This document shows, piece by piece, positions 27,501-35,529 of a stretch of 64,000 bases of DNA (positions within the stretch are counted from its first letter, which is position 1; each line of letters starts with the position of its first letter). The position numbers and the translations under genes are program-made. The notes below the pieces were generated by a model. It saw nothing but the letters and a program-made list of their open reading frames with translations. It made no database searches and was not told the DNA's origin. Source of the DNA: JAJDTT01 sp022827025 (GTDB taxonomy: Bacteria; Acidobacteriota; UBA6911; RPQK01; JAJDTT01); NCBI GenBank assembly GCA_965203535.1, contig OZ241897.1, positions 1,922,001-1,986,000 on the forward strand, read 5' to 3'.

Positions 27501-30500
27501 TTCTAGACGGGTTTACTGCTTGGCGTGCCGCAGAACTCGGAGTTTTTCCTGTTCTCAAGGAGCAACTGGGTCCTCTCGTCATTCCGGCCAATGAATTTCG
27601 CCGCCTCCAACAAATGCTCGATGATCCTGTTGGCGAAGCCAATGAGGAATCGATGAGCCTCACCTATCAGGACGGCCAATATATCCGCCAGATCATGACT
27701 CCGGAGGAACGCGCTGGCCAGCTGGACTTGATCGAGTCACGACTCGCGGCCATTCAGGAAGCCTGTACAGTCGAGCCCGTCGTAATTCCTGACGATTTAT
27801 CTGAAGTAGGAGAGACGCTACTTGGCTTTCCGTCCGGTGATGCAATCGCCCCGGCAGTAATCGCAGGCCAAGACCGATTGCTGCTCTGCGAAGACATGAT
27901 GATGCGCCAGTGGGCTGGCTTGGCATTCGGTACCAAGGGAGTTTGGCTCCAGGCGGTGCTGCTGAGCGCGCAGCAAGCAGAGACCATGACTCTGAGCGAC
28001 TATAGCGAAGCGCTTGTGCATTTTGCCGCCTATCGTGATGATTATATCTCGATTAGTACACCGGTGCTTCTCTCAGCATTCGAGCGGGATACGAGCAACG
28101 AGCTTGTGCACCTACAGGCTCTTTGCGCCTATATCGGCACCAAGACCGCAGAGCCTGTCTCACATATCAGACTCGCAGCAGATTTCATCAATGCGATCTG
28201 GGTTAACAAACGACTCAATGATCTCAAAGTCCAGACTGCAACAAACATTGTGATGGGTGCGTTGCTCGCCCGCAAACGCGGCGAGGAATGGGCCAATTGG
28301 GCTGCCTCACTCATCTTGAAACTGAGTGAGGCGCCAAGAATTTACTTTACTACAAGTTGGTGCCAAGAGTCGCTATTGCGCCTCCTGCTCTATGTCTCCA
28401 ATCAGAATAGCATCGAATTGGACGGTCTCCGCCGAGTGATACTCCCGGTCATCTCCGGTGGACGAAATGCGATTGAATTGCAGGACGACTGGACGATCGC
28501 GTTGGACATGACCTCAATCATAGTTCTTGACCGCCTCGATCTACTGAAAACCGTCGTTGGGGCGTTTCACCACACGAAGCTGGCCCCAGACATCATGGAG
28601 TTTCTCCTTCGCGAAAGGAATGAAATTCGTTTCCATCAGCCTTCTCGTCTCGCCTCAGCCAAGGGGGTGCGGGAACTTCACAGTCGGGGACAGCTTCGCG
28701 CCGCTGATGAATTAGCTGCGCCTCCAAAGGCCATTATCGACCAAGTAGGACTTGAGTTGGCCGGGCTCTTTCAAATGGCACGACATGACGACGGCAAGGT
28801 CATTTGTGTTCTACCGATCCATAAGGTCGGATCGCTAATGAAACAACAAGCGGACACGAGCGAGTATGACGACTTGATCCTTTCAACAATGGATCTCTGC
28901 AAACTGTGCCACGATGAAGGAAAAATCGACGCAACCATTTATCAACGGGCACGCTCATTTTTGCACAGTCAGGGTCAATCACAGCACGCGAGTCCCTTAC
29001 CTTCGGTCTTCAACGGTCCCATTTACATAGATAGACTTGCTCTATCCTATCTGCAAAGCGCCAACTTATTGCAGTCATTAGCTGACAGTGGAGTGGACAT
29101 ACGAATCCATCCAAACATTCTAGGTGAAACGCACACACTCAGCGAAGCAGGTGATGTGGATGGTGATTCTGTGACAAAGATAGAACGGATTAGGGATGTC
29201 TTGGGAAATGCACTGGTCTCGGGAACGGCTTCTTTCCTGTCCCGCGCCGCCAAGCGGGATAATCGGGTTCGTAATCATGAAATTCGATTCCAAGCAACAG
29301 CATCTTTGTTGGCGGGCAACACTGACTGCAACGCGCTCTGTATCGATGATCGCTACATTAACAGTCACCCGATCATTACCAACTCCACTGGACAAGCAGT
29401 CCCTATTGTTTCCGTGTTGGATGTATTACGCTACCTCGTTACTCGCGGATGCATTAGTGTTGCCGACCACTGGATCGCGCGGCACAAGCTCCGACAGAGT
29501 GGTTTTGTCTTCGTCCCGATTGAATCCGACGAATTGGTGCATTGGCTGGAGTCGGCGACGGTGGACGACGGTAAATTGAAAGAGAGCACGGAACTGAGAA
29601 TTCTCCGTCAGGCCGTGACTCACATTGATACCCTCAGCTTGGCTCCCAATAAAGAGACGGTCGCATTGTCCGCTAACATCCACTGCGCTATTGGCACCGC
29701 CATCGAGCGTCTGTGGCAAGACTCATCCCTTACTATCGAACGGACAATGGCGCTCTCCGATTGGGTTTGGCGCTATCTGATGATGAAAGCGATTTTGGGC
29801 CTTGAACATTTCGAACAGGGTGACTATACGGCTTGGCTCCGAAGAGTCATACCTCTGCGTTTAGGGAATCTACTTTTGCCAACGGCTAACCTCCCGCAGG
29901 ACCGCCGAGTTCATTACACTCACTGGATCGAACGATCAGTCCTTGAGCCTTTGCGACCCGCAAATATGAACATCATCGAGAAGGCGCTTACGTCCGCACG
30001 CGAGGCGATTTCACGCCTTGAAAAAGAGCAAGACGCATACGGACACCTTTTTTTGGATCAGTTGCCAGAGGCTCCGCGCAGAGTCGTCATTGCCCAAGAT
30101 GCAGAATTCGCGAAGCGGAGCGGTTTTGAGACAAGGCAGATCCTAGCGATAGGATCAGATGTCAAATTGGTAAACAGTGAGCTGTTTGCGGCCGCGAGGG
30201 AAGTCTTGGCTACAAAAAAAGCGAGACCCGTTCAAGACATTGCTGGGAAGGAATTGTTAGTCGGCCTGGATATGAAAGACCAGAACATAGTCGTTAAGTG
30301 GTCCGATGCCGAGTCCGTTCCCCATCGGGCTAAGTTTCCCGAATTGGCGCTACTTTTGCCCAAACGAAAACCGCGAATTGCCGCGCTTCGGAGTCTGATT
30401 GAAAAATTCGGACCAACTGCCCCGGATTTCCAAGGGTTGCTCACAAACATGGACACCCGTGAGGCACACGACCAAGAGCTTTCCACTATATTCAATGAGT

Positions 30501-31954
30501 CTACTAACGGGGTCGCGTCCCTCCAAGCCAGCTTTATCCAAAAAATCAATAGCGGGGGCGGCTTCAATGTCGTAGACATCATCCCACAATCCTTTTCTTA
30601 TTATGAGCAATATGCTGGACCGGCACCTGGTTTGCGGGAACCTGAGCCATATTTTCACAAAGTTCTCGTTCCCTACCGGAAGGCACTATTGAACCGAGAT
30701 GTGCGAGTAGGGCTCGATATCTGTTGCCTAGGCGCATTACGGGACGACCTGACACCGGGACTATGGTGTACCACCATTAACGATGATCTCGTTTGGGATA
30801 TAGTGTCTTCATGTGACGTCGAAAGCAACCCGTTCTCGTTGTTGGGTGCGCTCGACATCGCGCTGTATCGACAAGGAGACCATCGGTTTCGAGACTTTTC
30901 TGCCGAGGCGGTTGCCACGCTTTTGGACGAACAACTTGGACAGCAGGATGGTCCTGACTTATATAGGCTTCTTCATGTTCTCGCCGACTTTGTGCTTAAC
31001 CGGATCAATCTTCTGGAAAACGGATCGAACTACCCCGGCTACTGGAAACGGATGTGCGCGTGGATGCAGGCTGGGCTGATTGCCCGAGCGCTGACAAGGT
31101 TACGCCCTTCAATCGATGTCGACGCGCTTCAGGAGTGGACTGGCGGCAATATGGAGTTGGCTGGCGTCTATTCGAACCTAGTAAGTGCCAGGAAGGAGCC
31201 TATGCTTTTTGCACACCGCATTTCATCACCACAGGCTTTGCGAAATGAAATCCTCGGTCGACTTTATATCCTCAAATCCCGTCATGAAAGCGCAGGGCAC
31301 CAAGTGCCGAGGTCGGAGGATATCGATCATGCACTTGCTCAAGACGAAGATCACGGACAAACGGGTTACTCAGTAATCTTCCCTGGTCCCCTTGAAGGTC
31401 ATAGGCGACCAATGGAATCCGTTCCACAAGATGTCATCGAGAAACTTGGGGACCTATGGACGGATAGCGGTGGCCCATTCCATTTGCGGCTGCTCGTAAT
31501 TGCTTCTCAGTCTTTTGCTTTGGGCAAACTGGAAATGAAACGCGCACTGCAAACCGTAAGGAAGATAGCGGAAAGTAACTCCGATGCCGAGCCGCATGAG
31601 ATTTGGGAGCCTTTGGGATTGGCCAGCATCGTCGCAGCGGCGAACCGCAGTACCATCTTGGCAGATGGGATCTCGGATGCCGTCGTCAGGGTCGCCCCGA
31701 GAATCTCCGAAGAAAAAGCTATTCAAATAATTCTCCAGATCATGTTTCAAGCCGCCGCGGCGCATGAAACGCATGATGCGTGGTTCAAATGGCTTGAGGA
31801 AAAATTGACCAGCATCGCTATCCATTTGCCTGCTCGCCCAAACAAATTCTTGCGGATGTTCCTCGATCATCTCGATGAGGTAGAGAGAGTTTTGCCGATA
31901 GAATCCTGGTTTCATGCTCGCGCCCGGTTAATAGCATCGTCGAGGGCGACATAA
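24539..31954 (+). CDS. Giant 2471-residue Mrr-like nuclease/TPR/GreAB-C/PIN-like protein, putative defence factor
   Basis: N-terminus (about 1-160): restriction-endonuclease-like domain with GVD (D49) and Q65-C-K67, the Mrr/Cap4-like D...QxK pattern. About 200-790: TPR-like helical repeats. About 803-890: a small beta domain resembling the C-terminus of GreA/GreB (IDPSNTFVAKALGLTIGDTF). About 925-1180: first PIN-like module (YLIDKIPIAFLAG; RLLLCEDMMMRQWA). About 1490-1675: second PIN-like module (YIDRLALSYLQSANLL; ALCIDDRYINSHP; VPIVSVLDVLRYL). The remaining 800 residues are mostly helical and unrecognised. From memory, TPR-GreAB-C-PIN proteins have been predicted as conflict-system components; this copy adds an N-terminal nuclease and a second PIN. 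No clear ribosome site precedes the ATG. AT-richer than the core genes; linked to the hsd operon. Confidence 0.75.
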   Translation: MSEYTATQIPKPSDEQAFERCNRILWRCILRDETVKLYGRRGQNQYGVDLIGIRENTPDRIVGVQCKLKGYGKNLTEVEVRSEVEKALAFRPLLSEYIIVTTAPDDANLDTLALELSISASKDREKNLKVRVLGWGSLELEIRRYPQALHAFDPSHTPYGHWFEKNLEDLPSTVANVVALRLEMMLQAEKSKSAISPTISDTKAHTTLDRQINDYAVLVSTNPAVALGLFQKLQADLDNNATDLIQFRIAANIAACQFNLGEEETAAQGFIAAYDFDPSNSKAITHKALGLFIKDDWIALKAFAETQLSEFPNNAKLAAIYIQGMVADETVSDPLAHVPESVRGEPEVAEAHVRWLMVRGSHGAWWDAAIAAHNTHSDNDALSEIFASALLERVLDRADALYDRPLSKDERTDVETAISIYETCWPHVRDHARHGGDKLLSIPLNLMVAYRLQHQGEKAIAIGNEALDRFPESITVKEYVAFALLEQGDVDRALSVVSELEPSPNTVMIRYNVAMATRDWDTVSGLIDAHEEIFPEEVRGLARAARVLANVEQAPVERRCSIIEAEQDTFKGDIRALILLAQGARKHGFTDLARTYFTTAQSAFERGDDGFASRLSIAQEAMESGKPGIAADILTGHMPLDNDSAALRLLAQALAHDFPIRDRAVRFFEGLSPEVRSLPVFQSFEGILHLKRGAPEEAVDPFANAFEKQPCIENLMGLIAAYSGVGDRDSIVSLLQRDGVDTLRGSTLARIDFCHVLLDYEESARALELGYEALIDGLDRAEVVRKFLGLVIKPTPNRPDKFDGMVSPGVWVRLTSSRGEDYEVLVGESADRPWGESIDPSNTFVAKALGLTIGDTFEHADTLDVTETWTVSVVKPRWLQAFHHLSRNFGRRFPDARGYASVPIAEGEIEPVLEQVRRLSEAARSQANLYLIDKIPIAFLAGDRLGGSVGFVQYLISIGEGVRVCFGTEDERTDALALIEDNGCSGAVLDGFTAWRAAELGVFPVLKEQLGPLVIPANEFRRLQQMLDDPVGEANEESMSLTYQDGQYIRQIMTPEERAGQLDLIESRLAAIQEACTVEPVVIPDDLSEVGETLLGFPSGDAIAPAVIAGQDRLLLCEDMMMRQWAGLAFGTKGVWLQAVLLSAQQAETMTLSDYSEALVHFAAYRDDYISISTPVLLSAFERDTSNELVHLQALCAYIGTKTAEPVSHIRLAADFINAIWVNKRLNDLKVQTATNIVMGALLARKRGEEWANWAASLILKLSEAPRIYFTTSWCQESLLRLLLYVSNQNSIELDGLRRVILPVISGGRNAIELQDDWTIALDMTSIIVLDRLDLLKTVVGAFHHTKLAPDIMEFLLRERNEIRFHQPSRLASAKGVRELHSRGQLRAADELAAPPKAIIDQVGLELAGLFQMARHDDGKVICVLPIHKVGSLMKQQADTSEYDDLILSTMDLCKLCHDEGKIDATIYQRARSFLHSQGQSQHASPLPSVFNGPIYIDRLALSYLQSANLLQSLADSGVDIRIHPNILGETHTLSEAGDVDGDSVTKIERIRDVLGNALVSGTASFLSRAAKRDNRVRNHEIRFQATASLLAGNTDCNALCIDDRYINSHPIITNSTGQAVPIVSVLDVLRYLVTRGCISVADHWIARHKLRQSGFVFVPIESDELVHWLESATVDDGKLKESTELRILRQAVTHIDTLSLAPNKETVALSANIHCAIGTAIERLWQDSSLTIERTMALSDWVWRYLMMKAILGLEHFEQGDYTAWLRRVIPLRLGNLLLPTANLPQDRRVHYTHWIERSVLEPLRPANMNIIEKALTSAREAISRLEKEQDAYGHLFLDQLPEAPRRVVIAQDAEFAKRSGFETRQILAIGSDVKLVNSELFAAAREVLATKKARPVQDIAGKELLVGLDMKDQNIVVKWSDAESVPHRAKFPELALLLPKRKPRIAALRSLIEKFGPTAPDFQGLLTNMDTREAHDQELSTIFNESTNGVASLQASFIQKINSGGGFNVVDIIPQSFSYYEQYAGPAPGLREPEPYFHKVLVPYRKALLNRDVRVGLDICCLGALRDDLTPGLWCTTINDDLVWDIVSSCDVESNPFSLLGALDIALYRQGDHRFRDFSAEAVATLLDEQLGQQDGPDLYRLLHVLADFVLNRINLLENGSNYPGYWKRMCAWMQAGLIARALTRLRPSIDVDALQEWTGGNMELAGVYSNLVSARKEPMLFAHRISSPQALRNEILGRLYILKSRHESAGHQVPRSEDIDHALAQDEDHGQTGYSVIFPGPLEGHRRPMESVPQDVIEKLGDLWTDSGGPFHLRLLVIASQSFALGKLEMKRALQTVRKIAESNSDAEPHEIWEPLGLASIVAAANRSTILADGISDAVVRVAPRISEEKAIQIILQIMFQAAAAHETHDAWFKWLEEKLTSIAIHLPARPNKFLRMFLDHLDEVERVLPIESWFHARARLIASSRAT

Positions 31955-32018
31955 AAATGGCAATCGTTAGTTATATTAAGGTAACTCCAATCCCTGCTCC
32001 TTGCGCCTTCTTCCCGCG

Positions 32019-33431
32019 TCACCGGCGACTCCGGCGCAAGATCCAGTAGACGGGAATTCCGGTGCTGATGAGGACGACGCCCGCGCTGGCCTCGAAGGGC
32101 TTTCCCAGATACACCTGGGTCAGGAACCAGAAATAGAAACCGAGGTAGAGCAGCGGCACCACGGGGTATCCCCAGGTCCGATAGGGGCGTTTCCAGTCCG
32201 GGTGCTTGCGGCGCAGGACGAAGAGCGCGGCCGCGGCCAGGACGTAGAAGATGCTGTTGGCGAAGATGATGAAGTCGGTGAGGATCTGGAAGATGGTCTT
32301 TTCTCCCGACCAGCCCAGGACCTCGATGAGCAGACCGGAGACGATCACCAGGAGCGCCGCCATAACAGCCTGCACGATGATGGCGACGAAGGGAGTCCGG
32401 TAGGCGGCGTGGACCCTTCCCAGTACGGGAGCCAGGAGGCGGTCCCGGCCCAGGGCGAACGGGATCCGCGTGGAGAGAAGAAGATTGCTGTTGATCCCTC
32501 CGAAGGTGCTGCACATGACGACCGCCGCCATGGCTGCGGCGCCGAACGGCCCGAGCAGGGCGGCCACCATGGTCTCGGCGGCGTGAGGTCCGGCCGAGGC
32601 CATCTCCTCCATCGAGAGCACCCCGTGATAGGCGATATTGGCCGAGACGTAGAGCACTATCAGCACGCCGACGCCGCCGAACATGGCCCGGGGGAGGTTG
32701 CGTTCCGGGTCCCGGACCTCCTCGGCCACCGGCGTGATCCCGTGCCAGCCGTTGTAGGCCCACATGACCGAGAGCAGCACCAGGCCGAAGCGGGTCCCCC
32801 CCGCCACGTCTCCTGACGGTTCCACTCTGGAGCTGTAGTTGGCCCAGTCGATTCCGGTCTCGGTGATCGGCGTCATCAGAAACGGCAGCAACGCCACCAG
32901 TCCCAGGAACGAGGCCTTGACCAGCGTCGTGCCCCCCTGCACCCATCCTCCCCAGAGGACGCCCCGGATGTTGACCCAGGTCAGAAGCAGGATGAGGCCC
33001 AGGGCAAGGACGATGGTCTCCAGCTGAGTCAGGGTCCTGCCCATCGTGAGGCCGAGAGCGCCTGCGAAGGCCACCGACAGGGCGCCGATGCTGGCGGGAC
33101 GGTTGAAGAGGAACTCGTTCCAACTGAAGAGGAAGCCGGCGGGTTTTCCGTAGGCCTCCTTGAGAAAGGCGTAGAGGCCCCCGGCGCGGGGCAGCATGGC
33201 GGCCAGTTCCGAAAAGCAGAGGGCGCCCAAAACGCAGACGGCGCCGCCCACCAGCCAGGCCGACAGGATCAGGCGGAAATCCCCGGCTTCGGCGGCGATG
33301 CTCCCCGGCTTCAGGAAGATTCCCGAGCCAATGACGTTTCCCACCACGATGGCCAGGGCCATGCCCGGCCCCAGGGCCCGGCGCAGGCTGGGCCCGGGTT
33401 GTTCCTGATTGTTCGCGGACGGGGTCGGCAC
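32019..33431 (-). CDS. Amino-acid permease, APC superfamily
   Basis: A 470-residue integral membrane protein with about twelve hydrophobic segments. The first helix carries the APC signature GNVIGSGIFLKPG, and FSELAAMLPRAGGLYAFLKE follows. It starts with GTG at 33431, four bases after the nitrilase stop, so the two are co-transcribed. APC permeases exchange or import amino acids and amines. With a nitrilase-type amidohydrolase next to it, import of an amino acid or amide is likely, but the substrate is not visible. Confidence 0.87.
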   Translation of the reverse strand: MPTPSANNQEQPGPSLRRALGPGMALAIVVGNVIGSGIFLKPGSIAAEAGDFRLILSAWLVGGAVCVLGALCFSELAAMLPRAGGLYAFLKEAYGKPAGFLFSWNEFLFNRPASIGALSVAFAGALGLTMGRTLTQLETIVLALGLILLLTWVNIRGVLWGGWVQGGTTLVKASFLGLVALLPFLMTPITETGIDWANYSSRVEPSGDVAGGTRFGLVLLSVMWAYNGWHGITPVAEEVRDPERNLPRAMFGGVGVLIVLYVSANIAYHGVLSMEEMASAGPHAAETMVAALLGPFGAAAMAAVVMCSTFGGINSNLLLSTRIPFALGRDRLLAPVLGRVHAAYRTPFVAIIVQAVMAALLVIVSGLLIEVLGWSGEKTIFQILTDFIIFANSIFYVLAAAALFVLRRKHPDWKRPYRTWGYPVVPLLYLGFYFWFLTQVYLGKPFEASAGVVLISTGIPVYWILRRSRR

Positions 33432-33435
33432 CGGC

Positions 33436-34485
33436 TTACTTGGAGGTGCTGATGTCCTGGCGGTGCTTGGCCCTCTGGGCCTCGGCCCAGGCCGTGGGAT
33501 AACCCTCGTCGTCGTACCAGCGAACCGGTTCGTACGATTTCAGGAGAGGGCCGTACAGATCGGGACGGCGCTTGATCATGCTGCTGCGGTCCAGTCCCCG
33601 GGGGACCTCCCACTGGGTGATCCGGCCGATGCTCACCATCTCGTTTTCGTATTTCTCCAGGCGCACGTCGCCGCGGGGGCTGATGATGGCCGCGCTCCAG
33701 GTGTTGGCGATGATGATCCAGCAACCGTTCTCGCGGGCGTAACGGGCCATTCTCCTGGTGTTTTCGGGTCCCCCTCCTCCGTCCATGGGGAGGAAGACCG
33801 TTTCGACTCCCTGCACGCCCAGGGTCCGGATGTTCTCCGGAACCGTCCGGTCCATGCAGATGAGGAAGCCGATTCGTCCCAGGGGCGTATCGAACGGCTT
33901 CAGCTCGCGGCCCGGCGTGATGTAGGACTCGCCCCCCACGTGGACCTTGCTGTATTTGGCCACGATCTCTCCTTTCGGATCCGTCATGACCAGGCTGTTG
34001 AACATCTCCTGCCCCGCTCGTTCCAGGAACCCGAAGACCAGGTAGATGCCCAGCTCCCGGGAGAGCTGCCGGGCCCGGACGATGTAGGGTCCGTCGGGCA
34101 GGCTCTGCGCCACCTCCATCATCCGCTCCCGCGTCACGTCAGGCGCGGCGTAGCAGACGTAACCGTCCAGGACCGCCTCGGGCGCCACCACCACTTCCGC
34201 TCCCCTGCGGGCGGCCTCCCGGACATACGACTCGAGACGCCCGTAGTTGTATTCCAATTCCCAGGGCTTGGCGTCCATGGTGACGATGCCGATCTTGGTG
34301 TAGACGATGGGTCCGGACCGGGTCTTGTTGGGAAGAGGTTTCACATCCGCGGCCGCGGCCGGCGAGGGAGCGCTGGCCTCGACGATTCCAGGCTCGGCCC
34401 GGGGGGCCTGCTCCTCCGAGGTGCATCCGAACATGGCCAGTGGAAACAAGGAGAAAAACGGAAGCCGGGCGCTTGAGATGGTCAT
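33436..34485 (-). CDS. Exported nitrilase/carbon-nitrogen hydrolase, probable lipoprotein
   Basis: A 349-residue C-N hydrolase from the ATG at 34485 (GGAGG upstream; the frame extends further but without a start signal). The catalytic triad is complete: E103 (APEAVLDGY), K180 (YSKVH) and C210 (FLICMD). The N-terminus is hydrophobic and has MFGC with C21 as a possible lipidation site, followed by a Ser/Ala/Pro linker, so the enzyme is probably anchored outside the cytoplasm. It would hydrolyse an amide or nitrile of unknown identity. Coupled to the APC permease and divergent from the creatininase-like gene. Confidence 0.85.
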   Translation of the reverse strand: MTISSARLPFFSLFPLAMFGCTSEEQAPRAEPGIVEASAPSPAAAADVKPLPNKTRSGPIVYTKIGIVTMDAKPWELEYNYGRLESYVREAARRGAEVVVAPEAVLDGYVCYAAPDVTRERMMEVAQSLPDGPYIVRARQLSRELGIYLVFGFLERAGQEMFNSLVMTDPKGEIVAKYSKVHVGGESYITPGRELKPFDTPLGRIGFLICMDRTVPENIRTLGVQGVETVFLPMDGGGGPENTRRMARYARENGCWIIIANTWSAAIISPRGDVRLEKYENEMVSIGRITQWEVPRGLDRSSMIKRRPDLYGPLLKSYEPVRWYDDEGYPTAWAEAQRAKHRQDISTSK

Positions 34486-34608
34486 GGGGATCCTCCACTC
34501 TTCGTTCGGCCCCAGTTTACTACGACGGGTGAAGAAACGACTCTTGATACCGAGTCCTTTCCAATGGTGGAATCCGGCATTGGACCGCTGAACCAGAAGG
34601 AGAAACAG

Positions 34609-35436
34609 ATGAAATACCGTTTTGCCGAGATGATCTGGTATGAGATCAAGGAAGCGGCCGACTGCGACCGGGTGGCCGTCCTTCCCGTGGCGACCTATGA
34701 GGACCATGGCCCCCACCTCCCGGTTGACGTGGACGTCCGGCTCTGCACCGAGATCTGCGAGCGCGCCGTGGCCAGGATTCCCGAGGAGGCGATCCTGGCG
34801 CCTGCCGTGACCCACGGCTACAGCCCCCACCACATGGACTTCCACGGGACCCTGACCATCGATTGGGACGTCTTCATCCGCTACGTGAAGAACGTCTGCT
34901 GCAGCCTGGCCCACCACGGGTTCCGGCGGATCCTCATCGTCAACGGGCACGGCTCCAACACCTCTCCGCTGGACCTGGCGGCCCGGCTCACGATTCTGGA
35001 GTACGAAGGACGCGTCCTTTGCGCCTCCGTGAATCACTGGGGCCTGGGGAAGGTCAAGGAAGTGGGCCAGGAAATACGGGAGTCCGACTTCGGCGGGACC
35101 TCCCACGCCGGCGAGTTCGAGACCTCCCTCTACCTGGCGCTCAAGCCCGAGCTGGCGCAGATGGAGAAGGCCGTCGACGAGCGCTCTCCCATGTCGTCCA
35201 GCTTTCGGTTCGACCTGCTGTCGGGCGGCATCGCCGGAAGCGCTTCGGCCAATCTGATGCCCTACTGGAGCGCCCTCACGGCCAGCGGCGTCATGGGAGA
35301 CGCCACGCTGGCCACGCGGGAGAAGGGAGAGAAGTTCCTGGAGGCGGCCGTGCAGGGACTGGTCGACCTGACCCTGGAGCTGAAGTCCAATCCCATTCCC
35401 ACGCGGCGGGACCAACACTCTCCCAACCGGAGTTGA
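34609..35436 (+). CDS. Creatininase-family amidohydrolase
   Basis: A 275-residue protein from the ATG at 34609 with AAGGAG at 34598-34603. Metal-binding motifs of the family are present: E31-D-H33-G-P-H36-LPVD40, HHMDFHGT, NGHGSN, and HAGEFETS. The family hydrolyses creatinine, N-formyl groups or cyclic amides (creatininase, MftE, ArfB types). The specific substrate is unknown. Divergently transcribed from the nitrilase, which fits a local amide-degrading theme. The 3' end abuts a solo copy of a terminal-repeat sequence found at 48733. Confidence 0.87.
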   Translation: MKYRFAEMIWYEIKEAADCDRVAVLPVATYEDHGPHLPVDVDVRLCTEICERAVARIPEEAILAPAVTHGYSPHHMDFHGTLTIDWDVFIRYVKNVCCSLAHHGFRRILIVNGHGSNTSPLDLAARLTILEYEGRVLCASVNHWGLGKVKEVGQEIRESDFGGTSHAGEFETSLYLALKPELAQMEKAVDERSPMSSSFRFDLLSGGIAGSASANLMPYWSALTASGVMGDATLATREKGEKFLEAAVQGLVDLTLELKSNPIPTRRDQHSPNRS

Positions 35437-35454
35437 CAGCCCGTGGCGAAAGTC
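35436..35454 (+). repeat. Solo copy of the 19-bp end sequence of the 48733 palindromic element
   Basis: The sequence ACAGCCCGTGGCGAAAGTC here is identical to the left end of the element at 48733-48904. No inverted partner is visible within the next 100 bp. It starts at the last base of the creatininase stop codon. Confidence 0.6.
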
Positions 35455-35529
35455 GCCCCGGTGTTCGAACCCCTGATTTACCGGACGCAGGCCCTTTGCT
35501 ATGCTCCGGCAGACTCAAGGAGGTGCCAC

